Shown here: piece by piece, positions 1 to 9,700 of the stretch
Position numbering within the stretch: the first letter of the stretch is position 1
Layout: every line of letters starts with the position of its first letter
Assembly: GCA_040387195.1 (NCBI GenBank)
Contig: JAZKEF010000007.1
Location: forward strand, 52,255-116,254
Direction of reading: 5' to 3'
Length of the DNA stretch: 64,000 nt
Origin: UKL13-3 sp040387195
Lineage (GTDB): Bacteria > Bacteroidota > Bacteroidia > UKL13-3
Made by a program: the position numbers and the translations under genes
The notes under the pieces: model-generated
What the model was told of the DNA's origin: nothing
Database searches by the model: none
Seen by the model: only the letters and a program-made list of their open reading frames with translations

Positions 1-695
1 CGAATGAAGATGCGGTTAAGCTGATTGTATAGCACTCCATTCAACTTTTCGGGTAACGCAATGATGCGGGTGTTTTGAAACACATTCAATATGGTATCGA
101 AAGAGCCGCCATTCACTACCGCCACAAAACTTGCCGCAAAGGAATTTCCGGGGATAACAAGCGGAGCCTTATTGGTATCGTTCAATACAATTTCAATGCT
201 TTGAATATCCGCTGCACCATCCACATCGGTTGCGGTCCAGTAATACCGGAAGGCCGGGAATGTACTTGTTCTTCTTCCTGCTGTGTAATCCATTTCGAGG
301 GAAGGAGGCGTGTTTTTAACAGGAAAAGTCATCACCGCAGGAGTAGGGTCTGTTTGTCCAAGGTTATCAATTGCCCTCACATATATCGGCAAAGTACCAC
401 GATCTGTACCAAAAGGAAGATTTAACAAAAAAGTACCTTTCTGATCTTGCGTATATTTCCATGTAACCTGGTTATCAATCGATACTTCATAACCCTTGAT
501 AAATCCTTTTTTGGATTCACCCCACCAACGTCCTTCTACTGTTGTTGTCAATAAATTATTGCTGTCTCTGCGCACAGAGTCAACAACGGCATACGTTTCG
601 GGCGTTGTTTGGGCATTGGGTGTTCCTTCAAAATCCTTGCGACAGGAAATAACAACCATACCGATGAGCACACAAAATATAACTAGTTTACGCAT
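1..695 (-). CDS. Putative outer-membrane lipoprotein, 3' end cut by window edge
   Basis: The reading frame is open from ATG at 695 down to position 1, giving 231 visible residues with no stop, so the C terminus lies outside the window. Residues 1-17 form a lipoprotein signal (MRKL, hydrophobic core, then VVISC), making Cys18 the likely lipidated residue. The mature part has Ig/fibronectin-like character, with phrases such as SIDNQVTWKYT, YVRAIDNLGQTDPTP and YYWTATDVDGAADI, which resemble surface carbohydrate-binding or adhesion modules. I recognise no catalytic motif and no named family. The function is unknown; cell-envelope location is inferred from the lipobox. Confidence 0.72.
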   Translation of the reverse strand, partial: MRKLVIFCVLIGMVVISCRKDFEGTPNAQTTPETYAVVDSVRRDSNNLLTTTVEGRWWGESKKGFIKGYEVSIDNQVTWKYTQDQKGTFLLNLPFGTDRGTLPIYVRAIDNLGQTDPTPAVMTFPVKNTPPSLEMDYTAGRRTSTFPAFRYYWTATDVDGAADIQSIEIVLNDTNKAPLVIPGNSFAASFVAVVNGGSFDTILNVFQNTRIIALPEKLNGVLYNQLNRIFI

Positions 696-782
696 GAACC
701 TTTTGGTTTTCAATCTGCAATAATACAGGAAGTAAGGTTAAGTAAAAATTAAATGCCAGTTCGTTTTGGAGGAAAGTTCATA

Positions 783-841
783 GATCACAGTTGATGGATA
801 ATGGTATGTTGACTGTGATCTATCATCCATCAACTATGATC
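783..841. repeat. Imperfect inverted repeat downstream of ribH
   Basis: The arm at 783-804 (GATCACAGTTGATGGATAAT and two more bases) reappears inverted at 820-841 with a few mismatches. A second pairing, ATAGATCACAGT with ACTGTGATCTAT, overlaps it. The element lies between the 3' end of ribH (848, minus strand) and the lipoprotein start at 695. It could end ribH transcription, but it has no U-tract, so a dispersed intergenic repeat is at least as likely. Confidence 0.5.
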
Positions 842-847
842 TTGGCT

Positions 848-1336
848 TTAGATCTTCTCTTTTACCAACAGCATTTTAAGAGCAGTTTCGGCTGCTTCCA
901 CACCTTTGTTTCCATGTTTACCACCTGCCCTTTCCTGAGCCTGCTTTTGGTTATCGGTAGTGAGCACTCCGAAAATAACAGGCTTTCCTGTTTCCAATCC
1001 CACATTCATTACCCCATGTGCACACGCATCGCAGATAAAATCGAAATGGCGGGTATCTCCCTGAATGACACAGCCAAGTGTAAGTACCGCATCAATATCT
1101 TTCCGCAAAGCCAGCCATTTGGCAGCCAAAGGCAATTCAAACGAACCCGGTACAAACGTTACCTGAATGTTTTTTTCTTTTACACCCTTCTCTTTCAAAA
1201 AATCAATTGCCCCATTCATCAAGGCGTGTGTAATTTCGGTATTCCAATCAGCCACCGCTATGCCGATACGGTACTTTTTAAACGTTTTATCCGCTTGTAA
1301 ATCGGTAGATGATAAATTCTTTAAGTGTGTTGCCAT
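848..1336 (-). CDS. ribH: 6,7-dimethyl-8-ribityllumazine synthase
   Basis: This enzyme condenses 5-amino-6-ribitylamino-uracil with 3,4-dihydroxy-2-butanone 4-phosphate, the penultimate step of riboflavin synthesis, in the cytoplasm. The 162 residues match the usual family length. Visible motifs are the substrate loop PGSFELP near 63-69, the GCVIQGDTRHF stretch near 88-98 with the general-base His97, and FGVLTTDNQ near 122-130. The gene stands alone on the minus strand. It is separated from the upstream TPR gene by a terminator at 1443-1469, so it probably has its own promoter. No other rib gene is nearby. Confidence 0.96.
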   Translation of the reverse strand: MATHLKNLSSTDLQADKTFKKYRIGIAVADWNTEITHALMNGAIDFLKEKGVKEKNIQVTFVPGSFELPLAAKWLALRKDIDAVLTLGCVIQGDTRHFDFICDACAHGVMNVGLETGKPVIFGVLTTDNQKQAQERAGGKHGNKGVEAAETALKMLLVKEKI

Positions 1337-1442
1337 GGTAATGCTGCATTGGGCTGCGAACGCTGCGCTATTTCGCTGTGACCTCTGTGGTTAAAAAATG
1401 TCGACTATAACTAATAGTCATTTCCGCTCAAAAATAAACAAA

Positions 1443-1469
1443 AAAGCCGAAGCAAAATGCTCCGGCTTT
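1443..1469 (-). terminator. Intrinsic terminator after the pdhA-TPR operon
   Basis: A 12-base stem with one mismatch (AAAGCCGAAGCA against TGCTCCGGCTTT) closes a short AAA loop. Read on the minus strand it is followed by a run of T. It lies just beyond the stop of the TPR gene at 1487 and separates it from ribH. Confidence 0.8.
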
Positions 1470-1486
1470 CAAAAGTCTATCAGAAT

Positions 1487-2185
1487 TTAGTTTCCTTCTT
1501 TCATTGCAGTTACACGTGCAATATATTTATCGATATCCTGTGCTTCCTGCGCATCCGGGAAATCTTTCTTGATTGCGTTGTATGCATCCAAGGCTTCTCC
1601 GTAATTTTTTTGCTCTTCAAATACCAATCCTGCCTTTTTGAAGAAGATAGGAGATGTTAATTTGTTGCTGTTCATTTTAGCCGCTTTCATGTAGTGTTTT
1701 ACACCCTTATCCAAATCAGCCAACTCAACATATGCATCACCGATTGCACCTTCGGCCAATGGAGCGATTAATTCATTGGATGTAGTAAAGTCTTCCAATT
1801 GGTCAATGGCTTCCTGAAATTCGCCTTTGCGCAAGTGGCAGATCCCTGCATAATAGTGTGCCAGGTTTCCTACTTTGGTTCCACTGTATTCGCTGGCGAT
1901 ATCAGTAAATCCTTTGAAGGTACCGTTGCCTTTTAATGCGATGTCGAATGAATCTACTTCAAAGTATTTCTGTGCCATAAACACTTCCTTTTGTGCCTCT
2001 GCTTCTTTTGGCTCCAGGTACAATTTTTTGTATCCGATGTATCCTCCGATTAATACCACTAAAGCGATTACCGCTATGTTGATGTTCTTTTTATTATCCT
2101 CATAAAAATGCTCCACTTTGTGAGTCGTTTCTACCAGTGATTTGTCTAAATCCAATTCGTTGTTGTCGTGTTTTTTGTTCGTCAT
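1487..2185 (-). CDS. Membrane-anchored tetratricopeptide repeat protein
   Basis: The protein has 232 residues: a charged cytoplasmic N terminus (1-35), one transmembrane helix (about 36-53), then TPR-like helical repeats to the end, with alanine/glycine/tyrosine-rich phrases such as AHYYAGICHLRKGEFQEAI. This is the layout of the YfgM-like single-pass TPR proteins. Such proteins can be periplasmic chaperone partners of the Sec translocon, but that role is only inferred here. The start is 21 bases after the pdhA stop, so the two genes are likely cotranscribed, ending at the terminator at 1443-1469. No signal-peptidase site is visible after the helix, so it should stay anchored. Confidence 0.85.
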   Translation of the reverse strand: MTNKKHDNNELDLDKSLVETTHKVEHFYEDNKKNINIAVIALVVLIGGYIGYKKLYLEPKEAEAQKEVFMAQKYFEVDSFDIALKGNGTFKGFTDIASEYSGTKVGNLAHYYAGICHLRKGEFQEAIDQLEDFTTSNELIAPLAEGAIGDAYVELADLDKGVKHYMKAAKMNSNKLTSPIFFKKAGLVFEEQKNYGEALDAYNAIKKDFPDAQEAQDIDKYIARVTAMKEGN

Positions 2186-2206
2186 TGTTATGGCTCTCTT
2201 AAAATA

Positions 2207-3202
2207 TTATTCGGTAATAAATGGATAGTTGGGTTCGAAGTACACATCCTCGTAAATAGCTGATCCGTCAGGATAAGGAGAGTTTTCTGCAAACTCAACA
2301 CTATCCGCAACAACCGCATCTATTTTGGTCTCCACTTCTTCAAACCAGGCTTCATCCGCAAATTTGTTTTTTTCGATAGTTGCCTTAATCACTTCTATCG
2401 GATCTTTCTTCTTATATTCTTCAACCTCTTCTTTGGTGCGGTACTTTGCAGGGTCGCTCATAGAGTGTCCACGGTAACGGTAGGTACGCACATCAAGGTA
2501 AGTTGGTCCGTCTCCCGCGCGCGCGCGCGCGGCTGCCGCTGCAATTGCCTCATGCACTGTTTCAGGATGCATTCCATCCACTATAAAACTTGGCATATCA
2601 TATCCTTTACCAATAATGGACATATCCGGTGCATTGGTAGTACGTTCCACCGAAGTACCCATCGCATATCCATTGTTTTCGCAGATAAAAATAACCGGTA
2701 ATTTCCAAAGCATGGCCATGTTGAATGTTTCATGCAAGGCTCCCTGGCGTGCTGCTCCGTCACCAAAGCTGCAAATGGTTACCTGATCGCCACCACGGTA
2801 TTTATCGGCAAATGCAATACCTGCCCCCAATGGAATCTGGCCACCCACAATACCATGTCCGCCAAAAAAATTGTGCTCTTTTGAAAACATATGCATTGAC
2901 CCGCCTTTTCCTTTAGAACAGCCTGTTGCTTTTCCGAATAGTTCGGCCATCACTTCACGAGCTGTCATACCCAATGCAATCGCATGCGCATGGTCACGGT
3001 AAGCTGTAATATGTTTATCATCCTTGCGGGTAGCGCTCACCGTTCCGGCTACTACAGCTTCCTGCCCGATGTATAAGTGGCAAAAGCCCTTGATTTTTTG
3101 CTGTCCGTATAACTGAGCCGACTTCTCCTCAAATCTGCGCATCAGCATCATTGATTCGTACCAGCCCAGGTAAGTTTCTTTCGTAAATTTAGTTTTAGCC
3201 AT
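2207..3202 (-). CDS. pdhA: Pyruvate dehydrogenase E1 component, alpha subunit
   Basis: The E1 alpha chain binds thiamine diphosphate and decarboxylates pyruvate in the pyruvate dehydrogenase complex. With the start at MAKTKFT (3202) the protein has 331 residues. The frame stays open 15 codons further upstream, but that stretch lacks family similarity. The thiamine diphosphate motif runs from GDG at 147-149 to NN at 176-177. The conserved YRGHSMSDP phosphorylation-loop segment follows near 240. Residues 219-230 are an Ala/Arg run encoded by a (CG)8 tract at 2516-2531. The E1 beta and E2 genes are not in the window. The TPR gene follows 21 bases downstream. Confidence 0.94.
   Translation of the reverse strand: MAKTKFTKETYLGWYESMMLMRRFEEKSAQLYGQQKIKGFCHLYIGQEAVVAGTVSATRKDDKHITAYRDHAHAIALGMTAREVMAELFGKATGCSKGKGGSMHMFSKEHNFFGGHGIVGGQIPLGAGIAFADKYRGGDQVTICSFGDGAARQGALHETFNMAMLWKLPVIFICENNGYAMGTSVERTTNAPDMSIIGKGYDMPSFIVDGMHPETVHEAIAAAAARARAGDGPTYLDVRTYRYRGHSMSDPAKYRTKEEVEEYKKKDPIEVIKATIEKNKFADEAWFEEVETKIDAVVADSVEFAENSPYPDGSAIYEDVYFEPNYPFITE
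2516..2531. repeat. (CG)8 dinucleotide tract inside pdhA
   Basis: Sixteen bases of perfect alternating CG encode part of an Ala/Arg-rich stretch of PdhA. Loss or gain of one unit would shift the frame. Confidence 0.9.
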
Positions 3203-3328
3203 TTTTCGTAAAAAGAGTTGCAAATCTAACAAATTTCGGCATTGCACAAAGTGTAAACTACAATATTGTGTATGAGCATTTTAGCTTCACCTATAGGCTT
3301 TTATTGATTTCGACAGGTTGTTATCGGT

Positions 3329-3336
3329 TATATTTG
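3329..3336 (+). promoter_or_regulatory. -7 box (TATATTTG) of recF
   Basis: TATATTTG is a full match to the Bacteroidota TAnnTTTG box. A TTG at 3304-3306 lies 22 bases upstream, inside the tolerated spacing. The box ends only 6 bases before the recF ATG at 3343, so transcription would start at or next to the start codon. Confidence 0.6.
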
Positions 3337-3342
3337 ACGTCC

Positions 3343-4455
3343 ATGTTGGCCATTCAATCCCTCCGTTTCGCACATTTTAAAAACTACGCTCAGGGGGCAG
3401 TTTCGTTGTGCCCGCAGGTAAACTGTTTTACAGGGAAAAACGGAGCAGGGAAAACCAATATCCTCGATGCGGTGTATTATCTGTCCTTTACCAAAAGTTT
3501 TTTGAATGGGTCCGACCAACAGCATATTCAGCAAAACAGTACCGATTATTTTTTTATCGAAGCCTCCTTTCTCCGAAATGAACTGGAAGAACATGTGAGG
3601 ATAGCCGTTCAGCGGGGTGCCAAAAAAAGTGTGCAGGTAAACAACAATGAGCACAAAAAACTTTCAGATCATATCGGATTATACCCTTTGGTAATGATTG
3701 CCCCCAACGATATCATGCTCATTCATGAAAGCAGTGAGGAACGCAGGAAGTTTATGGATGGTTTTATTGCCCAGTTCGATAAAATATACCTGGCCGATCT
3801 GTTAGCATACAACAGGGTGCTGGAGCAGCGCAACAAGCAACTTAAACTGTTTGCCGAGCAGCAATACATGGATGCCACCTTGCTGCAAACGTACAATGAA
3901 CAACTTATACGCTACGGGACATCCATTTACCTCAAGCGTACAGCATTTATGGAACAATTTATCCCTGTATTCCGTTCGTTTTATGCTACCATTTCAAACG
4001 CCAACGAAACGGTGGACCTTACTTATGAAACAGACCTGCATACCAAATCCATGAATGAGTTATTACAGGCGACAGAACAGAATGACCTGGCTGCACAACG
4101 CACCACCAAAGGCATTCACAAGGACGAACTTGTTTTTACTCTCAACAACCAACCGTTGAAAAAATTTGGTTCTCAGGGGCAACAAAAGTCTTTTATCATT
4201 TCGCTGAAACTGGCACAATACGATTACCTCAAGCAAAAAACTATGACCAAACCCCTGCTGCTGCTGGATGATATTTTTGAAAAGCTGGATGAACATCGGC
4301 TCAACACCCTGTTAAGCATGATTGCCCATGGTGATTTCGGGCAATTATTCATTACCGATACACACTTGCAACGTTTGCAGGAGGTGTTTCAGCAAATGCC
4401 ACAGGTAATGGTAAAGTATTTTGTAGTAGATAACGGAAGTATTAACGAGATTTGA
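3343..4455 (+). CDS. recF: DNA replication and repair protein RecF
   Basis: RecF is an SMC-like ATPase that binds gapped DNA and helps load RecA through RecFOR. The protein has 370 residues, the usual length. The Walker A motif GKNGAGKTN is at 31-39, the ABC-type signature is in the segment GSQGQQKSF, and Walker B plus the D-loop appear as LLLLDDIFEKLD. The start at 3343 (MLAIQSLRFAHFKNY) is where family similarity begins. The open frame reaches 25 codons further upstream but crosses the TATATTTG promoter box. The dciA-like gene begins right at its stop codon. Confidence 0.95.
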   Translation: MLAIQSLRFAHFKNYAQGAVSLCPQVNCFTGKNGAGKTNILDAVYYLSFTKSFLNGSDQQHIQQNSTDYFFIEASFLRNELEEHVRIAVQRGAKKSVQVNNNEHKKLSDHIGLYPLVMIAPNDIMLIHESSEERRKFMDGFIAQFDKIYLADLLAYNRVLEQRNKQLKLFAEQQYMDATLLQTYNEQLIRYGTSIYLKRTAFMEQFIPVFRSFYATISNANETVDLTYETDLHTKSMNELLQATEQNDLAAQRTTKGIHKDELVFTLNNQPLKKFGSQGQQKSFIISLKLAQYDYLKQKTMTKPLLLLDDIFEKLDEHRLNTLLSMIAHGDFGQLFITDTHLQRLQEVFQQMPQVMVKYFVVDNGSINEI

Positions 4456-4460
4456 ACCTG

Positions 4461-4760
4461 ATGAAAAAGCCACGCAATACCAACGAGCAAAGTTTAAAGG
4501 ATGTAATCAGTGAGCTGTTTGAAACCAACCACATGAGCGGAAAACTCAAGGAGATCAACCTCATTAACAACTGGGAAAAGCTGGTGGGAAACCTCATTGC
4601 CAAAAACACCAGCAAAATATATATCCACCAGGGCAAACTCTTTTTGCATATTGATTCGGCTCCCCTTCGTACCGAACTCAGCTACTCCAAAGCCAAGCTG
4701 ATTGAAGTGGTGAACAAAGAAGCGGGTGAGGTGCTGATTGATGATGTCGTGATTCGGTAG
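4461..4760 (+). CDS. DUF721 / DciA-family protein
   Basis: The 99-residue protein has the DUF721 fold signature: the N-terminal helix (SLKDVISELFETNHMSGKL), the W in NNWEKLVGNLIAKNT, then a beta region ending LRTELSYSKAKLIEVVN. DUF721 includes DciA, the ancestral bacterial loader of the replicative helicase DnaB. A role in replication therefore fits its position directly after recF, an arrangement common in this phylum. I chose ATG 4461. A TTG at 4452 overlapping the recF stop would add three residues and cannot be excluded. The two genes are almost certainly one operon. Confidence 0.87.
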   Translation: MKKPRNTNEQSLKDVISELFETNHMSGKLKEINLINNWEKLVGNLIAKNTSKIYIHQGKLFLHIDSAPLRTELSYSKAKLIEVVNKEAGEVLIDDVVIR

Positions 4761-4824
4761 TAGTTATCGGGACACTGTGTGAAGCTCAGCTACCTAAGTA
4801 GTTTCTTTCCTGTTCTACACAACT

Positions 4825-5823
4825 TTATTTTTCAATAATCCTAAACTCCACCCTTCTGTTTTTCGTCCTTCCTTCTTCCGTATTGTTTGTGGCAAGAGGT
4901 TTTGTACTTCCTAGCCCTTTGTAAGAAAGTCTGTTTATGGCAATACCTTTTGAAACAAGATACTCAACTACAGCCTTTGCCCTTCCTTCCGAAAGCTCCT
5001 GATTTTTCTTATGGTCTCCAATAGGGTCCGTATGCCCTATTACCTCAATTGTCATCGTTTTATTGCCTTGTAATTTCTTAACCAAATCATTCAAAGCATG
5101 GTTAGATTTCGGGAGCAGTTCTGTTGTATTATTTTTGAATAATACATTGGCCAAAACAATTGGTTGAGAAGCTACCTTCTGTGCTTTTAGGTAAGCCAAC
5201 CTTTCGGGCCAATAGTTGTAAAAATAAATGGTGTATCCTTTATAAGGTGTTCTTTCTTCTGGAAGTAAACTTTCCTGTCCGTGTTTCCGAAGATTGATGA
5301 TGAGGTAATACAGCTCACCCGCCTTCACCGGTAACGCTTCTGCATAACCCGGTCTTTTCCCGTTTGGTTTGTTTTTAAACGTAGCATACCGGGACAATCC
5401 GACTGCCCCGTTTGTGGCAAAAAAACTTTTCCTGACAGGCTCAAAGTCTTTGGATTTTAATTCGTCCTTGCAGTTCTTTCCCACACACCTGAAAAGTGTG
5501 AAGTCATAATTTTCTGCTGCATCTTCCGGTATAATATCGAATGTAAGAAGGGTATCCTTTCTGATATAAAACTTAAACCAACTGGAATGGGATTCATAAA
5601 ATACTTTACTCTCATGAAAATCAAAATGGTTGCCGGAACCTATGTGCACATCTGTAATTCGTACTACGGAATCCAGTATTTCTTCAGCTGTCTCAAAATC
5701 TCCCTGAGTTGCATTTCCCGCTATTTCTTTCGACTGTCCAAACGCTGTTGTTTGAATGAAAAGCAAAACACTCATTGCAATTACATGTTTTGTAACAATT
5801 GAAAATGGGTGGAAGATTGGCAT
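4825..5823 (-). CDS. OmpA-family peptidoglycan-binding envelope protein
   Basis: The protein has 332 residues. A signal peptide (about 1-29) ends at TTAFGQ. The middle part (about 50-200) has a beta-rich region resembling pre-peptidase C-terminal modules (HSSWFKFYIRKDTLLTFDI). The C-terminal third is a typical OmpA_C domain, with GHTDPIGD, LSEGRAKAV, the GLGSTKPLATN turn and the RTKNRRVEF end that binds diaminopimelate of peptidoglycan. It should link the outer membrane or periplasm to the cell wall. It is transcribed alone, with two hairpins and an intergenic region on its 5' side. Confidence 0.88.
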   Translation of the reverse strand: MPIFHPFSIVTKHVIAMSVLLFIQTTAFGQSKEIAGNATQGDFETAEEILDSVVRITDVHIGSGNHFDFHESKVFYESHSSWFKFYIRKDTLLTFDIIPEDAAENYDFTLFRCVGKNCKDELKSKDFEPVRKSFFATNGAVGLSRYATFKNKPNGKRPGYAEALPVKAGELYYLIINLRKHGQESLLPEERTPYKGYTIYFYNYWPERLAYLKAQKVASQPIVLANVLFKNNTTELLPKSNHALNDLVKKLQGNKTMTIEVIGHTDPIGDHKKNQELSEGRAKAVVEYLVSKGIAINRLSYKGLGSTKPLATNNTEEGRTKNRRVEFRIIEK

Positions 5824-5889
5824 GTGTTAAGAGCAAGTTAGTATTTTTATTCATGAGTGTTGAGATTCTCCTTTTGCAACTTTACATAG

Positions 5890-5941
5890 TGCAAGTCACA
5901 GACTTGCATGTGTATCATGTTTGAAGTTGCAAACTTCAAAC
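5890..5941. repeat. Two tandem perfect hairpins
   Basis: TGCAAGTC-ACA-GACTTGCA (5890-5908) is followed by GTTTGAAGTT-GCA-AACTTCAAAC (5919-5941). Both have 3-base loops. They sit 8 bases beyond the stop of the MBL hydrolase gene and upstream of the OmpA-family start. They may terminate the MBL transcript or protect its 3' end; there is no strong T-run. Confidence 0.6.
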
Positions 5942-5948
5942 AGACTCT

Positions 5949-6590
5949 TTACGGATTCAAAAACGGATTAAACTTGCGCTCATGCCCAATGGTGGTTGGA
6001 TAACCATGTCCGGAATAAATGCGGGTATCATCCGGCCAGGCAAACAGTTGTGTTTGGATACTTTGGATCAATGTATCATAATTTCCTCCGGGTAAATCTG
6101 TGCGGCCAATGCTTTCCATAAACAATACATCACCGGCAATGGCAAACTTATCTTCTAGGTTATAAAAGGTGATGGATGCCTTGGAATGTCCGGGTGTGAA
6201 GGCAATTTTTAAAGTGCTGTTTCCAAAGGTGATGGTATCCTTTTCGGTCACAAACACTTTGTTTTCAGGGATCACCAATGGGTCAATGCTGAATATGGTT
6301 GTCCAGCGCATGGTATCATTGTAGGTGAAAATTTCACCCTCGTGCAGGTAAAACGGTACATTGTACGTTTCTACCACAAATGTATTGCCTAATACATGAT
6401 CAATATGGCAATGAGTGTTCAGAAGTTTTACGGGTCTGAGGTTGTTTTGGGTTATAAACTCAACCAATTCGCGCTGTTCGGATGGTTTGTAACACCCGGG
6501 ATCGATGATGACGCATTCACCTGTTTCATCAAATAATACGTATGTGTTCTCCTGAAATTCGTTGAATGTAAAAGACTGAACTGTTATCAT
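5949..6590 (-). CDS. MBL-fold metallo-hydrolase (glyoxalase II-like)
   Basis: The 213-residue cytoplasmic protein carries the metallo-beta-lactamase metal site: HCHIDH at 60-65, His in TPGHSKAS, Asp in AGDVLF, and the last His in SGHGYPT. The short, lactamase-like form resembles YcbL-type hydrolases related to glyoxalase II, which cleave thioesters. The true substrate is not visible. The divergent gene beginning near 6723 shares its upstream region. A near-consensus -7 box (CATATTTG on the minus strand, 6595-6602) sits 4 bases before the ATG. Confidence 0.87.
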   Translation of the reverse strand: MITVQSFTFNEFQENTYVLFDETGECVIIDPGCYKPSEQRELVEFITQNNLRPVKLLNTHCHIDHVLGNTFVVETYNVPFYLHEGEIFTYNDTMRWTTIFSIDPLVIPENKVFVTEKDTITFGNSTLKIAFTPGHSKASITFYNLEDKFAIAGDVLFMESIGRTDLPGGNYDTLIQSIQTQLFAWPDDTRIYSGHGYPTTIGHERKFNPFLNP

Positions 6591-6722
6591 CCTGCAAATA
6601 TGTTATTTCTTTTGGGACTCCCGCTGCCTGCTGCAACCAAATATTGCAAAAATGTAACTTGTTTTATACGTAAGGAATGCCCAAATTTGGTAGCATTTTG
6701 GACCCTAACAACTAAAAACGCA

Positions 6723-9700
6723 TTGCGCTACCGATTTACATATTTATTGCTGCTGGCACTCTCCATTGCTCCGGCTTTACTTTTTGCCCAGGGCATGTAT
6801 ACCAACTTCGGGCAAAACAGGGTGCAGTATGGAAAATTTGAATGGTCGTATATCCGTTCCGAAAATTTTGACAGTTACTTTTACAGTGGAGGCCGTGAAC
6901 TGGCAGCTTTTGCCGCACGTTTATCCGAAACCTATTTAAACGATATTGAAGCAAAAGTGGATCACCGGCTCAGCGGCCGGGTTGAAATCATTGTCTACAA
7001 TACCCTTTCCGATTTTAAACAAACCAATTTTAATGTACTGAGTGATGAAGCCCAAAATCCGGGCGGATATTCGCAGGTGGTAAGCAATAAGGTGTTTGTT
7101 TACTTTAATGGTAACCATGGCGAGTTTGAGAGCCAGATCAAGTCGGGTATTGCATTGGTGCTGATGAATGAATTGTTGTTTGGTGGATCGTTGCAGGACC
7201 GCATTCAGAGTGCCGCCCTGATGAATCTCCCTGATTGGTATTTGTTTGGCCTCACACAATATATTGGCAAATCATGGGACGTTGAGAAAAACAACAAGAT
7301 GAAGGACATCATCCTCAAGAAAAAAATCAAAAAATTTAACCGCCTGATCCAAAATGACCCTGAGCTGGCCGGACAGGCTTTCTGGTATTTTTTGGTTGAA
7401 AAGTATGGGGAGGAAGTTATTCCGAACATGTTGTATGTAACACGCCTGAGCAGAAATTACGAAAGTGCTTTGATGTATATTACTGGTGAGAACCTCAAAC
7501 AAACCAGCAAGGATGTGATGCGGTATTTTCAGGAACAATACAATAAGGAAGATACCCTGCGTAATTTGCCGGTCAACGAGTTTAAGATTAAAAAACGCCT
7601 GATGCCTTATGTGGAGCCACAGATGAAAGTGAGTTCGCGTGGCGATAAGCTGGTATTTACCACCAACAAATATGGTAAGTATAAAATATGGTTGATGGAC
7701 ACCAAAACAGGCGCGCAGCAAAAAATATTCAGGGGCGGACTTAAATACCATGCTTTCCAACTCGACCATTCCTTTCCAATGATTTCATGGCATCCGGGTG
7801 GTGAAAAATTTGCCTTTATTTTTGAGAAAAAAGGGAAGTTGTTTTTAACCACGGTTGACCTCATCAATAAAAAACGGGAAACCATTCAGTTTTTTAAGTT
7901 TGATAAGATCAATTCATTTTCCTGGGGCGATAATGAAAAAACGCTGTTGTTTTCGGCTACGCGCAAAGGACAGTCTGACTTGTTTGTATATGATATGATA
8001 ACCCGCAGGGAGCGCCAGCTTACCAATGATGCCCACGATGATCTCTATCCGCGGTTTGTTGATGGCTCTTCCAAAATCATTTTCAGCTCCAACCGCAACA
8101 GCAACAAACTTGGAGCACCTGTTCCACCGCTCCTCGCACCCGATAACAACCTCGATATATACCTGTATGATTATGAAAACAACAGCCCTAAACTCATACG
8201 CCTTACCCATACTCCAAACATTAACGAAACCGATCCTATCGAATATAACAACACTTACTTCGCATACCTCACCGATTACAATGGTATTAAAAACCGGTAT
8301 GTGGCGAGGTATGAAGAAGAATATGATTTCAGCGAACTGGTTGTTCAGTACAAAAGCGAAGAACGCGCTTCTGACACGTTGTATTTTGATGAACTCAAAA
8401 ACCTGGGAACAACCTTTGAGTATGAAGGAAAAATAATAACGCTCGATAGTGCTGTTTCTAAAATAGACACTGTTACGCATACCAAAACGATTGTGTTTAC
8501 CTATCCGCTTACCAACTACAAGCGCAATATTTTTACGCATGATGTAAGCAAACAATCGGCTACATTGTATGAAACCATATTGTTTGAAGGCAAATATTAT
8601 ATCAAGTATTCACCACTGATCAAGAGTATTGCAGAAGAATCGGCCCGTATCGAAAGTTACCCAACGATGTACCGGCTCAAAAGCGGATATGCCACCAAAC
8701 CATTTGCTGCAGGGCCTGTTACTTACAGTACCCGAAAGATCAAAACGCAAGGGGCATCAAATTCTCAAACTATTCAGCCTGCACCGGTTCCTGTTTACGA
8801 ATACTTTTTTGTGAATGAATTTACGCCCAAAACCCTCAGGGCAGAAGATGTGGTGGTGAACCAACCTGTTGCGCACCCAGCTTCGACAAAAGGATTTAAA
8901 CTGGCTGCACCAAGCTTTTACAATATCACCTTCTTCCCCGATTTTATCGTTACCCAGCTTGACAATTCCGTAATCAATACCTACTACCAACCCATTACAC
9001 CATCGGCCGGTAATATGTTTAACAATGGCCTTAACGGTATGTTTAAATTGGGTGCGGTTGATTTATTTGAAGACTATAGGATTCTCGGAGGATTCCGTTT
9101 TCCGTTCGACCTGAGCACCATTGATTATTTTGCGAGTTTTGAAACCCTCAAAAAACGTTTCGACCATAAATTCACCTTTTACCGCCAGGTGCGCAAAGGC
9201 ACCTCAGATATTTTCCCGTTCCCTACCGATGTAAGAAGCACCTCTCACGAACTCCGGTATCAGATTACATTTCCCATTAATCCTATTGTGAGCATAAAAG
9301 CCAACGTGTTTGGCAGAGAAGACCGTGATGTGTTTTTGAGTTCGTCAAGGCCGGCCATTGAGTTACCCGATATCCTGAACCGCTGGGCCGGTGTTAAACT
9401 TGAATTTATATTTGATAATGCCATGCCAAAAGGAATAAACCTATGGAACGGTACAAAGTTTAAGGTGTTTTATGAGCGCTATCAAAACATCGATATTGAG
9501 GAGGTACAATTGAATACTTTTGGCTTTGATTTGCGCCATTACCAGAAACTCCACCGTCAGCTTATTCTTGCAACACGCCTTACCTACAATACCTCTTTCG
9601 GGCCATCAAAGGTGAAATACATTTTGGGAGGAGTAGACAACTGGATGTTCCCTACTTATGATAACGGCAGCAGTGCTCCCAATACGGTTAACTATGCCTT

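Noticed and set aside
848..1336. Plus-strand ORF opposite ribH (791-1300)
   Set aside because: Shadow frame; the minus strand encodes a full lumazine synthase.
3268..3342. Upstream start of RecF
   Set aside because: The extension runs through a TATATTTG promoter box and has no family similarity; MLAIQSL is the usual RecF start.
6600..6722. N-terminal extension of the propeller-barrel protein from ATG 6600
   Set aside because: It overlaps the promoter box of the divergent MBL gene and precedes a clean signal peptide that begins at TTG 6723.
7272..8990. Several minus-strand ORFs of 75-213 codons inside the propeller-barrel gene
   Set aside because: Low-complexity shadow translations without domains, starts or promoters.
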